Shown here in pieces: positions 18,085-26,941 of a stretch of DNA of 64,000 nucleotides. This DNA is from JAMXLO01 sp963791495 (GTDB taxonomy: Bacteria; Pseudomonadota; Alphaproteobacteria; Acetobacterales; Acetobacteraceae), in contig CAWBST010000013.1 of the NCBI GenBank assembly GCA_963791495.1, forward strand, positions 186,001 to 250,000. Reading direction: 5' to 3'. The translations under genes were made by a program, and so were the position numbers. Position 1 is the stretch's first letter, and each line of letters begins with the position of its first letter. Under the pieces are notes generated by a model that saw only the letters and a program-made list of their open reading frames with translations, had not been told where the DNA came from and did no database searches.

Positions 18085-18855
18085 ATGAGAAACATACTCC
18101 TGGCCGCCACCGCATTGGCGATGCTGAGCGGCGGGGCCTTTGCACAGACCTCACAGTCTGGGTCAAACAGCAATGCAGCGGTGACCACGACATCCGGATC
18201 GCAGTCGCAAGCGATTTCCAACCCGAAGGTCAACGTGATCGGCAACCCGATCGGCAACGGCGCGTCGTCCAGCAACTCGGGCGCCAAGGCGGTCTCGAAC
18301 ACCCGGTCGACGGCCGTCGGCAACAGCACCACGGTCAACGTCGCAGGCTATACCGGGTCTGATCCCAGCGGCACTGCCAGCGATCCATCCAGCACAGGGA
18401 AGTCCGAGCAGTACATCGGCTACGGCGGTGGCTATACAGTGCGCAACACGCCTGAGGTCATCGCCCCGAGTATCGTGGGTGGAAACCCGTGCGCGGTCGG
18501 CGCGTCCGGCGGTCTCTCGCTTCCCGGCTTTGGCCTTGCGGCTGGTGCCACATGGGCCGACAAGGCATGCGAACGGCGGCAACAGGCAGCGCTGCTGTTC
18601 AACATGGGCGAGCAGAAGGTCGCCGTCGAACTGATGTGCCAGGACGAAAATGTCCGCTCGGCCATGAGGCTTGGTGGCAAGCCATGCACAACCGATGTCC
18701 CATTGGCGCAGGCGCCTGCGGGCGTGAAGGTCGCAGCAGTGGCGCCGCCGGCAGCGGCACCGGTTCGCGCGGCACCGAAGCCTGAGTGGTGCGCCAAGGC
18801 GGCGCCGGCCACCGAGGCATCCAAGGCGTATGTCGCCCAGGTCTGCGGCGGGTGA
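18085..18855 (+). CDS. Secreted protein with Ser/Asn-rich N-half and Cys-containing C-half
   Basis: A 256-residue protein with a clean signal peptide (MRNILLAATALAMLSGGAFA, then QTS). Residues 21 to about 90 are rich in S, N, G and T, with QSGSNSNAAV and NPKVNVIGNPIGNGASSS, loosely like curlin-type units. The second half is globular, with four or more cysteines: NPCAVGASGGLSLPGFG, WADKACERRQQAALLFNMG, ELMCQDENVRSAM and KPCTT, and a Pro/Ala linker before a final Cys. I recall similar Cys-containing modules in uncharacterised alphaproteobacterial and phage proteins but cannot name the family. It probably works with the preceding gene. Confidence 0.65.
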   Translation: MRNILLAATALAMLSGGAFAQTSQSGSNSNAAVTTTSGSQSQAISNPKVNVIGNPIGNGASSSNSGAKAVSNTRSTAVGNSTTVNVAGYTGSDPSGTASDPSSTGKSEQYIGYGGGYTVRNTPEVIAPSIVGGNPCAVGASGGLSLPGFGLAAGATWADKACERRQQAALLFNMGEQKVAVELMCQDENVRSAMRLGGKPCTTDVPLAQAPAGVKVAAVAPPAAAPVRAAPKPEWCAKAAPATEASKAYVAQVCGG

Positions 18856-18898
18856 CGCGCGCCACTGCGGGGCCGCGGACAGAACGGAGCATCGACCC

Positions 18899-19057
18899 AT
18901 GCCGCAATTGGAGCCGAAATCACATCGCGGCCTCACAGCGATCGAGGAGCCGCCGCAGGAGCCCCCCGATCCGGCATCGTCCCACAATACGTGCTTTGCC
19001 GCAGTCGCCTTACTGCTGGTGTGGCTGACCACGCTGTTGGTCATGCGATCAGTGTGA
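18899..19057 (+). CDS. 52-residue single-pass membrane peptide
   Basis: The ATG at 18899 has GGAG about ten bases upstream and encodes a polar, Pro/Glu-rich head (MPQLEPKSHRGL, EEPPQEPPDP) followed by one hydrophobic helix (CFAAVALLLVWLTTLLVM) near the C-terminus. It lies 43 bases after the second secreted-protein gene on the same strand and may be the inner-membrane member of that set. No family recognised. Confidence 0.45.
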   Translation: MPQLEPKSHRGLTAIEEPPQEPPDPASSHNTCFAAVALLLVWLTTLLVMRSV

Positions 19058-19074
19058 CGCATCGCTCTCCGGTG

Positions 19075-20874
19075 TCACTGCCGTGTCGCCACTGCGATGT
19101 CGTGGAATAGCCGCGCCGGCAGGCCGCCGCCTTGCACAGACTTCATCGGCCGGTTGTCGTCATTGCCAAGCCAGATGCCGATGATCTCGCCATCGAGGCG
19201 GCCGATGAACCAGGCGTCGCGATAGTCCTGTGTCGTGCCGGTCTTGCCGGCAACCAGATGGCCGGGCACGGCCGCGGCGCGGCCCGTGCCGCGTGACACT
19301 ACAGCAGTCAACATGCGCACCATCATCGCGGCAAGATCGGGATCGATCACTGACCGTGGCAACACACGCAGTGCATCGACGCCAAATGGCGTAACGCGCT
19401 CGCCGCCGTTGAAGAACGTGGCGTAGGCCGCGGCCAGTTCCAGCAGCCCGACCTCGCCCGTACCAAGCGCCAGCGACGCATCGTTCGGCAGCTTGTCCGC
19501 GATGCCAAGCAGCGCCGCCTCACGCGCCACCGCACGCGGCCCGCCAGCCTGCTGCAGCAGTCGAACAGCCGCGGTGTTGATCGACTGAGCAAGCGCCTCT
19601 TCCACCGTTATCTCGCCGAGGTACTGCCGCTCGAAATCGGCCGGGCTCCAGTTGCCGATTCGGATCGGTGCGTCGAGCACGGTGTCGTCCGGAGCCACCC
19701 CCTTCTCAAGTGCGGCCAGCCACACGAACGGCTTGAACGCGGAACCAGGCTGGCGCCGCGCCTGCACCGCTCGGTTGAACAGGCTTTGCCGATAGTCGCG
19801 CCCCCCCACCATCGCCCGCACGGCTCCAGTCGCTGCATCGAGTGCCACGACGGCGCCCTGAGTCACGCCTGCCGCGGCTCCCGGCCCGTTCAGCAGCGCG
19901 GTCAGGCGTGCCTCGGCGACCGCCTGCAGATGCGCGTCGAGCGTCGTGCGCACAGTCGTGTCGGCGTTCTCGGGTGCGAGCGATTGCGCCTGCTCCGCCA
20001 CCCAATCGGCGAACCAGCCGGTGGCGAGCGGTTGCGCCGGCGGCAAGGCAATCTGTGCGGCGGCGGCGCGGGCCTGCTCTGGAGTGATCACCCTGGTGTC
20101 GGCCATCGCGGCCAGCACTTCGCGGGCACGCGCCGCTGCGGCGCCTGAATCGGCGCGCGGATTGAACCGGGAAGGCGCTCGCGGCAGGCCCGCCAGCATT
20201 GCTGCCTGCCACAGCGTCACACGCCGGGCGGAGATCCCGAAATACATCCGCGCCGCTGCGTCCACGCCCCAGGTGCCTGAGCCGAGATACACGCGGTTCA
20301 GCCATATCTCGAGGATCTCGCGCTTGCTGAACGTGTGCTCGAGCCACAGCGTCAGCAGAAGTTCCTGCACCTTGCGGCGGAAAGTCCGCGCGTTGGTCAG
20401 GAAGAGGTTCTTGGCGACCTGCTGGGTGATGGTGGAACCGCCCTGCACCACGCGCCCGCTGGTCAGGTTGATCCAGGCGGCGCGCGCCAGCCCGATCGGG
20501 TCGATGCCGGGGTGGTGCCAGAAGCGGCGGTCCTCGACCGCCACCGCGGCAGCTGGCAGGTACGCAGGCAAATCGCTCAGCCGCAGTGGCTCGCCGACGA
20601 TGTCGCCAAACGTGGCGAACACATGCCCGGTACGGTCCTCCAGCGCGAGGCTAGGCCGTCGCGCGGCATCCAGCGCGGCCTCCGGCCTCGGCAGATCGCG
20701 CGCGAACCACAACACCATGACCGCGAGGGCAAGCACGCCCCATATCGCGGCGATGACGGCGTAGCCGAGCAGACGCAGACGGATCCGGCGCGGTCTGGAA
20801 ACCGTCCGCAGCGGCGCGCGCGTGCGGGTCGCGGGACGGCGCGGACTAGGAGCGAGGCGTGGGGCGCGCGGCAT
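19075..20874 (-). CDS. Class A penicillin-binding protein (PBP1A-type glycosyltransferase/transpeptidase)
   Basis: A 599-residue bifunctional peptidoglycan synthase. After a basic N-terminus and one helix (about residues 33-55) comes the GT51 transglycosylase domain, with the catalytic VAVEDRRFWHHPGID near residue 93 and GGSTITQQVAKNLFL, then the transpeptidase domain with the nucleophile in GSAFKPF (S about 378), SIN near 420 and KTGTTQ near 541. All catalytic motifs are intact. It is shorter than classical PBP1A (over 700), so it belongs to the compact PBP1A/PbpC-like group. Divergent from the next gene, with 113 bases between. Confidence 0.93.
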   Translation of the reverse strand: MPRAPRLAPSPRRPATRTRAPLRTVSRPRRIRLRLLGYAVIAAIWGVLALAVMVLWFARDLPRPEAALDAARRPSLALEDRTGHVFATFGDIVGEPLRLSDLPAYLPAAAVAVEDRRFWHHPGIDPIGLARAAWINLTSGRVVQGGSTITQQVAKNLFLTNARTFRRKVQELLLTLWLEHTFSKREILEIWLNRVYLGSGTWGVDAAARMYFGISARRVTLWQAAMLAGLPRAPSRFNPRADSGAAAARAREVLAAMADTRVITPEQARAAAAQIALPPAQPLATGWFADWVAEQAQSLAPENADTTVRTTLDAHLQAVAEARLTALLNGPGAAAGVTQGAVVALDAATGAVRAMVGGRDYRQSLFNRAVQARRQPGSAFKPFVWLAALEKGVAPDDTVLDAPIRIGNWSPADFERQYLGEITVEEALAQSINTAAVRLLQQAGGPRAVAREAALLGIADKLPNDASLALGTGEVGLLELAAAYATFFNGGERVTPFGVDALRVLPRSVIDPDLAAMMVRMLTAVVSRGTGRAAAVPGHLVAGKTGTTQDYRDAWFIGRLDGEIIGIWLGNDDNRPMKSVQGGGLPARLFHDIAVATRQ

Positions 20875-20987
20875 TGGGCGCGCGTTTGATACGGTATCGG
20901 TCGTGTGCCGGGGAAGCTATTTCCCTGCCGGTTGCCGCCTCCGCACAGCTTGCGCAGAGTGACAAGCGAAACCGGCGGGGATGCGAG

Positions 20988-21899
20988 ATGAAGGGGCTGT
21001 TTCTCGACGCAGTGGACGATCTGGCGGACGTGTTCCGTCGTGTGGTTCGCCCGGATGATCCGCCGGTGACGGTCAACGAACAACTCGAGGTGCCGCCCGA
21101 CACGCTGCCCGGTATGCTCGCCGGCTATGACTTCGTGTTCGATGACCACAGCCAGATGCCGACCGACGTGATGCAGAATTGCACCGGCCTGAAGCACATC
21201 ATCTTTCTCGGCACAGGTGCACGCAGTTATATGCATCCCGAGGAACTGGCCGAGCACGGCATCACCGTTCACATCATCAAGGGCTACGGCGACACAGCGG
21301 TGGCCGAGCATACGATCGCCCTCATGTGGGCCGCCGCGCGCGGACTGGCGATCATGGACGGCGGCATGCGGCGCGGTGAGTGGATCCGCACCGAGGGCAT
21401 GCAGCTTACCGGCAAGACTCTCGGCTTGCTCGGTTTCGGCGGCATCGCGGCCGAGGTGGCGCGGATCGCCGTCGGTTCCGGCATGCGGGTGATCGCCTGG
21501 AACCGCTCGCCGAAGACGGCACCAGGCGTGACGTTCGTCGATCTCGACACACTGATGGCGCAGAGCGACGTGCTGTCGGTGCATCTGCTGCTGACCGATG
21601 AGACGCGGGGATTCCTCGACGCGGAGAGGTTGGCGAAGCTGCGACAAGGTGCGGTGCTGGTGAACACGGCGCGCGGCGCAATCGTGGACGAGGCTGCGAT
21701 GATCGCGGCGCTACGGTCGGGCCGTTTGCGGCATGCGGCGCTGGATGTGTTCGCGAAGGAGCCGCTGGCGCCGGGGCATGAACTGGCGACACTGCCGAAT
21801 GTCACACTATCGGCGCACAGCGCGTTCCGCACGCCGGAAGCATCGGAGAACCTCATCCGTCGCGCGTTGGATATCGCGAAGGCACTGGCCGCCGGGTGA
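20988..21899 (+). CDS. D-isomer-specific 2-hydroxyacid dehydrogenase (NAD-binding)
   Basis: A 303-residue enzyme of the SerA/glyoxylate-reductase superfamily. The NAD-binding segment is LGLLGFGGIAAEVARIAVGSG; the catalytic set is the arginine in NTARGAIVDE, an acidic residue in the DVFAKEPL region, and the histidine in LSAHSAFRTPEA. Substrate not predictable. The frame is open upstream, but the ATG at 20988 (MKGLFLDAVDD) fits the family length. Stands alone; convergent with cyoD. Confidence 0.85.
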   Translation: MKGLFLDAVDDLADVFRRVVRPDDPPVTVNEQLEVPPDTLPGMLAGYDFVFDDHSQMPTDVMQNCTGLKHIIFLGTGARSYMHPEELAEHGITVHIIKGYGDTAVAEHTIALMWAAARGLAIMDGGMRRGEWIRTEGMQLTGKTLGLLGFGGIAAEVARIAVGSGMRVIAWNRSPKTAPGVTFVDLDTLMAQSDVLSVHLLLTDETRGFLDAERLAKLRQGAVLVNTARGAIVDEAAMIAALRSGRLRHAALDVFAKEPLAPGHELATLPNVTLSAHSAFRTPEASENLIRRALDIAKALAAG

Positions 21900-21905
21900 A
21901 CGCGG

Positions 21906-22307
21906 CTACCGCTGCATCTGCATGACCCGGTCCATCGGAACCATGTTGTGATTCAGGTGGCTCATGATCCACAGCGAACCGACGATCAGCAGCAGCACGA
22001 TCAGCACACCGAACGCCAGGGCCAGGACGTTGTTGACGTTGTCGGGGCCCGTGGTGATGTGGAGGAAGAAGACCAGGTGAACGCCCATCTGCGCGATCGC
22101 CAGCACGAACAGCGCGATGGGGATGCTGGGCTGCCAGACCAGTGACGTACCCGAGATGAAGAACGCCACCACCGTAATCAGAGTCGCGAACCCCAGGCCG
22201 ATCAGATAGCCGAGCAGGCCTTCCGCGATCTCGCGGCCATCGGCCCGTTCATCGCCGGGTGCGGTGTCGCTGGCGTGCAGATGCAGACGCTGCTCGGTGC
22301 CGCTCAT
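21906..22307 (-). CDS. cyoD: Cytochrome bo quinol oxidase subunit IV
   Basis: A 133-residue protein with three helices and the family segment IAQMGVHLVFFLHITTGPDN. Subunit IV assists assembly of the heme-copper quinol oxidase. The ATG at 22307 overlaps the cyoC stop by four bases; upstream codons in frame belong to cyoC. Last gene of cyoABCD; no cyoE (heme O synthase) follows. Confidence 0.94.
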   Translation of the reverse strand: MSGTEQRLHLHASDTAPGDERADGREIAEGLLGYLIGLGFATLITVVAFFISGTSLVWQPSIPIALFVLAIAQMGVHLVFFLHITTGPDNVNNVLALAFGVLIVLLLIVGSLWIMSHLNHNMVPMDRVMQMQR

Positions 22308-22951
22308 TGAGCCACCCCCATCAGATAAACCACCGTGAAGATCCCGACCCAGATGATGTCCAGCGTGTGCCAGAACAGGGCGAAGCAGAGGACACGGCGA
22401 AGGATGTCGGCGCGGAAGCCCTTGGCGAACACCTGCGCCATCATGGTCAGCAGCCATAGCATACCCAGCGACACGTGCAGGCCGTGGCAGCCCACCAGGG
22501 TGAAGTAGGCAGACAGGAAGGCACTACGGCTCGGTCCGGCGCCCTGCGCGATCAGGCCGGCGAACTCACGAATCTCCAGGAACAGGAACGCCGCCCCGAG
22601 GACCGCGGTCACCGCCATGCTGCCATAATACATCAGGACTTTGTGGGCCCGGGAGCCGATGCTCGCGACGCCGCATGTGAAGCTGGACAGCAGCAGGCAC
22701 GCTGTCTCGAGCGCGACGACGTGCAGGTTGAACAGGTCCTTGCCGCTCGGGCCGCCAGCGGTCTCCCCCGACAACACCGCGTAGGTCGCGAAGAAGGCGG
22801 AGAACATGATGATGTCGCTGAGCAGGAAGATCCAGAACCCGTAGCCGACGATGATCCGCTTGGATGCCAGACCCAGTGCCGCATGCGAGGCGGTTCGACC
22901 GTCGGTGCGGTAAGGCTCGCCGTACCCGGTGGTGCCCTGTGCGGCGCTCAT
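22304..22951 (-). CDS. cyoC: Cytochrome bo quinol oxidase subunit III
   Basis: A 215-residue five-helix subunit. Typical marks are FGFWIFLLSDIIMFSAFFATYAV-like helix 1 text (here GYGFWIFLLSDIIMFSAFF) and GCHGLHVSLGMLWLL. It supports the stability of subunit I. It overlaps cyoB by four bases. Confidence 0.95.
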   Translation of the reverse strand: MSAAQGTTGYGEPYRTDGRTASHAALGLASKRIIVGYGFWIFLLSDIIMFSAFFATYAVLSGETAGGPSGKDLFNLHVVALETACLLLSSFTCGVASIGSRAHKVLMYYGSMAVTAVLGAAFLFLEIREFAGLIAQGAGPSRSAFLSAYFTLVGCHGLHVSLGMLWLLTMMAQVFAKGFRADILRRVLCFALFWHTLDIIWVGIFTVVYLMGVAQ

Positions 22952-24951
22952 TGCGCGGGCTGCATCTGAGCGAGCTCCGCGGTGCGGGCTCTCCGATTGA
23001 TCCGATCGATACGGGCGACCTCATCCGCCGGAATGCGATCCTCGGTGCGATCCCGCCAGGCGAATACGACGAATGTCACGAAGGCGCCCACGAAAGCCGC
23101 ACCTACCAGCCACCAGATATGCCAGATCAGCGCGAAACCCATGAAGGTCGCGAAGAAGGCGCATATGAAGCCCGTGGCACTGTTGCGCGGCACTTCAATG
23201 TCTTCATAGCGTGGCTCATCGTCGAGCTTCGCCTGTCGTCGGACACGCTGCTTGGTGAACCAATAGTCGTCTCTCGTCTCGACACGGGGCAGTTCGGCGA
23301 AATTGAATGCCGGCGGCGGCGACGCCGTGGCCCATTCCAGCGATCGGCCGTTCCACGGATCGCCGGTCACGTCGCGAAACTCCTCGCGCCGGCGGATGCT
23401 GACCGCAAGCTGTGCGATCTGGCATGCGATCCCGGCCAGTATGACGGCCGCCCCCAGGGCTGCCACCAGCAGCCAGGGATGCCATGCAGGAACGTCGTAG
23501 TGCTGCATGCGCCGCGTCATGCCCATAAGCCCCAACACGTAGAGCGGCATGAACGCCAGGTAGAAGCCGATGAACCAGCACCAGAAGGCGGCCTTGCCCA
23601 GGCCCTCATGCAGGCGGAAGCCGAACGCCTTGGGAAACCAGTATGTGTAGCCGGCGAACGCGCCGAACAGCACACCGCCGATGATGACGTTGTGGAAATG
23701 CGCCACCAGGAACAGGCTGTTGTGCAGCACGAAGTCGGCCGGCGGAACCGCCAGCAGCACGCCCGTCATCCCGCCCAGGACGAACGTCACCATGAAACCG
23801 ATCGACCACAGCATAGGCGTGTTGAAGACGATCCGGCCGCCATACATGGTGAACAGCCAGCTGAACACCTTCACACCTGTCGGTACCGCGATGATCATTG
23901 TCGCGATGCCGAACACCGCGTTCACGTCGGCACCGGCGCCCATGGTGAAGAAGTGGTGCAGCCAGACCATGAAGGCGAGGATGCAGATGGCCAGCGTCGC
24001 CATGACCATGGACCGGTAGCCGAACAACGGCTTGCCCGAGAAGGTCGACACCACCTCGGAGTACACGCCGAACGCCGGCAAGACGAGGATGTACACCTCC
24101 GGATGGCCCCACACCCAGATGAGGTTGATGAACATCATCATGTTGCCGCCGGCTTCATTGGTGAAGAAATGAAAGCCGAGATAGCGGTCCAACAGCAGCA
24201 TGGCGAAGGTCGCCGTCAGAATTGGAAAGGCCGCGACGATCAGCAGGCAGGATGCGAGCGCCGTCCAGCAGAACATCGGCATGCGCATATAGGTCATGCC
24301 CGGAGCGTGGAGCTTCAGGATCGTGGTGACGAAATTGACGCCGGTCAGCAGCGTTCCCACGCCGGAGATCTGCAGCGACCACAGGTAGTAGTCCACGCCG
24401 ACGCCCGGTGAATACGTCAGCTCGGACAACGGCGGGTAGGCGAGCCAGCCGGTGCGCGCGAACTCTCCCACCACCAGCGAGACGTTGATCAGCAGCGCGC
24501 CTGTCGCCGTCAGCCAGAAGCTGACCGAGTTGAGCGTGGGGAACGCGACGTCCCGCACGCCCAGCTGCAACGGAACGACGACGTTCATCAGCCCGATGAC
24601 GAACGGCATCGCGACAAAGAAGATCATCAGCGTGCCGTGGGCCGAGAAGATCTGGTCATAGTGCTCGGGCGGCAGGTAACCCGGTGACTGGAACGCGAGC
24701 GCCTGCTGCGACCGCATCATGATCGCATCGGTAAAGCCGCGCAGCAGCATGACGCCGGCGAGCAGGACGTACATGACGCCGATCCGCTTGTGATCGACGC
24801 TGGTGATCCACTCTCGCCAGAGATAGGGCAGCCAGCCCTTGAGTGTCACGAAGACGAGGACACAGAAGATGACGAAGCCGACCAGCCCGGCCGCAAACAG
24901 CGGTATGGGCTGGTCGAGCGGAATGGCCGCCCAGCTCAGCTTGCCCAGCAT
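22948..24951 (-). CDS. cyoB: Cytochrome bo quinol oxidase subunit I
   Basis: Catalytic subunit of 667 residues and about fifteen helices, with low-spin heme b and a heme-copper oxygen-reduction site; it oxidises ubiquinol and pumps protons. Signatures include WITSVDHKRIGVMYVLLAG, RGFTDAIMMRSQQAL with the quinol-site Arg and Asp, EHYDQIFSAHGTLMIFF with a heme ligand, the copper and cross-link motif WVWGHPEVYILVLP, and HNSLFLVAHFHNVI with the last ligands. Quinol rather than cytochrome c oxidase follows from RGFTDAIMMRSQ and from the subunit II type. Start at 24951 (MLGKLSWAAIP) one base after the cyoA stop. Confidence 0.97.
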   Translation of the reverse strand: MLGKLSWAAIPLDQPIPLFAAGLVGFVIFCVLVFVTLKGWLPYLWREWITSVDHKRIGVMYVLLAGVMLLRGFTDAIMMRSQQALAFQSPGYLPPEHYDQIFSAHGTLMIFFVAMPFVIGLMNVVVPLQLGVRDVAFPTLNSVSFWLTATGALLINVSLVVGEFARTGWLAYPPLSELTYSPGVGVDYYLWSLQISGVGTLLTGVNFVTTILKLHAPGMTYMRMPMFCWTALASCLLIVAAFPILTATFAMLLLDRYLGFHFFTNEAGGNMMMFINLIWVWGHPEVYILVLPAFGVYSEVVSTFSGKPLFGYRSMVMATLAICILAFMVWLHHFFTMGAGADVNAVFGIATMIIAVPTGVKVFSWLFTMYGGRIVFNTPMLWSIGFMVTFVLGGMTGVLLAVPPADFVLHNSLFLVAHFHNVIIGGVLFGAFAGYTYWFPKAFGFRLHEGLGKAAFWCWFIGFYLAFMPLYVLGLMGMTRRMQHYDVPAWHPWLLVAALGAAVILAGIACQIAQLAVSIRRREEFRDVTGDPWNGRSLEWATASPPPAFNFAELPRVETRDDYWFTKQRVRRQAKLDDEPRYEDIEVPRNSATGFICAFFATFMGFALIWHIWWLVGAAFVGAFVTFVVFAWRDRTEDRIPADEVARIDRINRRARTAELAQMQPAQ

Positions 24952-24952
24952 G

Positions 24953-25870
24953 CTACTTCTCCGCCCGCTTGGATGCGCCCGGACTGATCTCCTCGATTGG
25001 CCCAGGGCCAGGTGGCAGCGCCTGTGAAACGATCCTCTGGAACAGGTCGGGATCGACGTCGCGGTAGGTGAACGGCGCGACGTTGATGCTCTGCCTGGCA
25101 AGATCGGCGTAGCTTTGCGCGGTCAGCGTCGGACCGTTGCCGCGCGTGGCATCGACCCAGGCGGAGAAGCGGTCAGCCGGCACTGCCTGCACGTCGAAAT
25201 GCATGTCCGAGAAGCCATCGCCGCTGTAGTGGCTCGACAGGCCGGGGAAGGTGCCGGAGACATTGGCGTGCAGATTCAGCTGCGTTTTCATGCCGTTCAT
25301 CGTGTAGATCATGCTGCCCAGTTGGGGGATGAAGAAGGCATTCATCACACTTGCCGATGTCAGGCTGAAATGGACGGGGACGCCGGCGGGGATGACGAGG
25401 TGGTTCACGCTTGCGACATGCTGTCCGGGATAAATGAACAGCCATTTCCAGTCGAGTGACACGACCTGGACTTCCAGCGCGGCGTCCTTCGATGGCAGCG
25501 GCTTTGCCGGGTCGAGGTCATGCGATCCGACCCACGCCACACCTCCCAAAAGCATGATCGTCAGCAGCGGAATGGCCCAGACGATCAGCTCGAGCTGGCC
25601 GGAATACGCCCACTCCGGCAGATAGCGCGCCCGGGTGTTCGACGATCGGTACCACCATGCGCAACCAAGTGTAGCGACAATCGTCGGGACGACGATGGCC
25701 AGCATGATGGCGAGCGAGTCGATCAGGATTGTCTTCTCGGCTTCGCCGACGATGCCTTGCGGATCGAGGACGGCGGGCTGACAGGCCGTCAGCACGACCG
25801 AACCTAGCACGATCCCGCAGCGCACCGCCGGTGCAAGCGCCGATCGGTGCGAGGAAACCACTTGGTGCAT
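24953..25870 (-). CDS. cyoA: Cytochrome bo quinol oxidase subunit II (lipoprotein)
   Basis: A 305-residue subunit with a lipoprotein signal ending in LTAC (Cys30), two helices and a periplasmic cupredoxin domain (SLDWKWLFIYPGQ, VMNAFFIPQLGSMIYTMNGM) that lacks the CuA ligands, as in quinol oxidases. The ATG at 25870 starts the signal peptide; the frame is open 12 codons further. First gene of cyoABCD. Promoter region 25871-25939 is short and shows no clear -10/-35. Confidence 0.95.
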   Translation of the reverse strand: MHQVVSSHRSALAPAVRCGIVLGSVVLTACQPAVLDPQGIVGEAEKTILIDSLAIMLAIVVPTIVATLGCAWWYRSSNTRARYLPEWAYSGQLELIVWAIPLLTIMLLGGVAWVGSHDLDPAKPLPSKDAALEVQVVSLDWKWLFIYPGQHVASVNHLVIPAGVPVHFSLTSASVMNAFFIPQLGSMIYTMNGMKTQLNLHANVSGTFPGLSSHYSGDGFSDMHFDVQAVPADRFSAWVDATRGNGPTLTAQSYADLARQSINVAPFTYRDVDPDLFQRIVSQALPPGPGPIEEISPGASKRAEK

Positions 25871-25939
25871 GCAACCCCCTCGTGTGACTTCCCATAGGCT
25901 CGGCAATCGCGCAAGCTGGAAGTGCTGTCGCCATGCGAG

Positions 25940-26941
25940 TTACGCCGGCGTCAGTTGCAGCTCAGCGGCAAAGTGACATCGCGCGAAATGCCCTGGTATC
26001 ACCTCCTGCAATGTTGGCGCCTCGCGCCGGCACCGCTCGTCGGCGAAAGTGCAGCGAGGATGGAAGTAGCAGCCCGAAGGCGGCGACGCAGGGCTCGGCA
26101 CCTCACCCTTCAGGATGCCATCGGTCCCTGATACCCGCGGATCGGGCACCGGCACCGCGCGCATCAGTGCCGCCGTGTAGGGGTGCCGTGGCCGGCGAAA
26201 CACCGCATCGGTCGGCGCCAGTTCGACCAGTTGCCCGACATACATCACCGCCACGCGATCGCAGATATGCCGCACCACCGAAAGGTCGTGCGCCACGAAC
26301 AAGAATGTCAGCCGCAGTCGCGATTGCAGCTCCAACAGCAGGTTCAGCACCTGAGCCTGCACCGATACATCGAGCGCCGACACCGGCTCGTCGGCAACGA
26401 CAAGGCGTGGACTGGTCGCCAACGCTCGTGCGATGCCGATGCGCTGGCGCTGCCCGCCACTGAACGCGTGCGGGAAGCGGTGCATGAACTCCGGCCGCAG
26501 GCCCACCAGTCGCAGGAGTTCCGCCACGCGGTCCATGCGCTCGCGGCGGCGGCGCATGCCGTTGACCAGCAGCGGCTCCCCGACGTTGTCGAACAGCGTC
26601 ATGCGAGGATTCAGCGAGCCGAATGGATCCTGGAAGATCATTTGGATCTCTTTGCGCAGCGGCGCCAGTTGCGCCGCCGACATCGGCGCAAGATCCACAA
26701 CGCTATTCCCCGAGCGGTAAAGTATCTGACCGTCGGTGGGATCGATCGCGCGCAGAATGCATCGCGCGGTGGTCGTCTTGCCGCAACCGCTCTCACCCAC
26801 CAAGCCGAGCGTTTCTCCCTCCTGTACGCTGAAGCTCACATCATCGACGGCGCGCACGTGGCCGGCGACGCGACGGAGCATACCCTTGGCAATCGGGAAG
26901 AATTTCCGCAGCCCGCGCACGTCGAGCAGTGGTGCCATCAT
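25940..26941 (-). CDS. Peptide-type ABC transporter ATP-binding protein (OppF/DppF-like)
   Basis: A 333-residue ATPase with Walker A GESGCGKTT, signature FSGGQRQRIGIARAL, Walker B LVVADEPVSALDVS, and the C-terminal oligopeptide ATPase extension holding the cysteine-rich CYFHPRCTFADERC. Second ATPase of a five-gene importer; overlaps the preceding ATPase gene by four bases. Confidence 0.93.
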   Translation of the reverse strand: MMAPLLDVRGLRKFFPIAKGMLRRVAGHVRAVDDVSFSVQEGETLGLVGESGCGKTTTARCILRAIDPTDGQILYRSGNSVVDLAPMSAAQLAPLRKEIQMIFQDPFGSLNPRMTLFDNVGEPLLVNGMRRRRERMDRVAELLRLVGLRPEFMHRFPHAFSGGQRQRIGIARALATSPRLVVADEPVSALDVSVQAQVLNLLLELQSRLRLTFLFVAHDLSVVRHICDRVAVMYVGQLVELAPTDAVFRRPRHPYTAALMRAVPVPDPRVSGTDGILKGEVPSPASPPSGCYFHPRCTFADERCRREAPTLQEVIPGHFARCHFAAELQLTPA

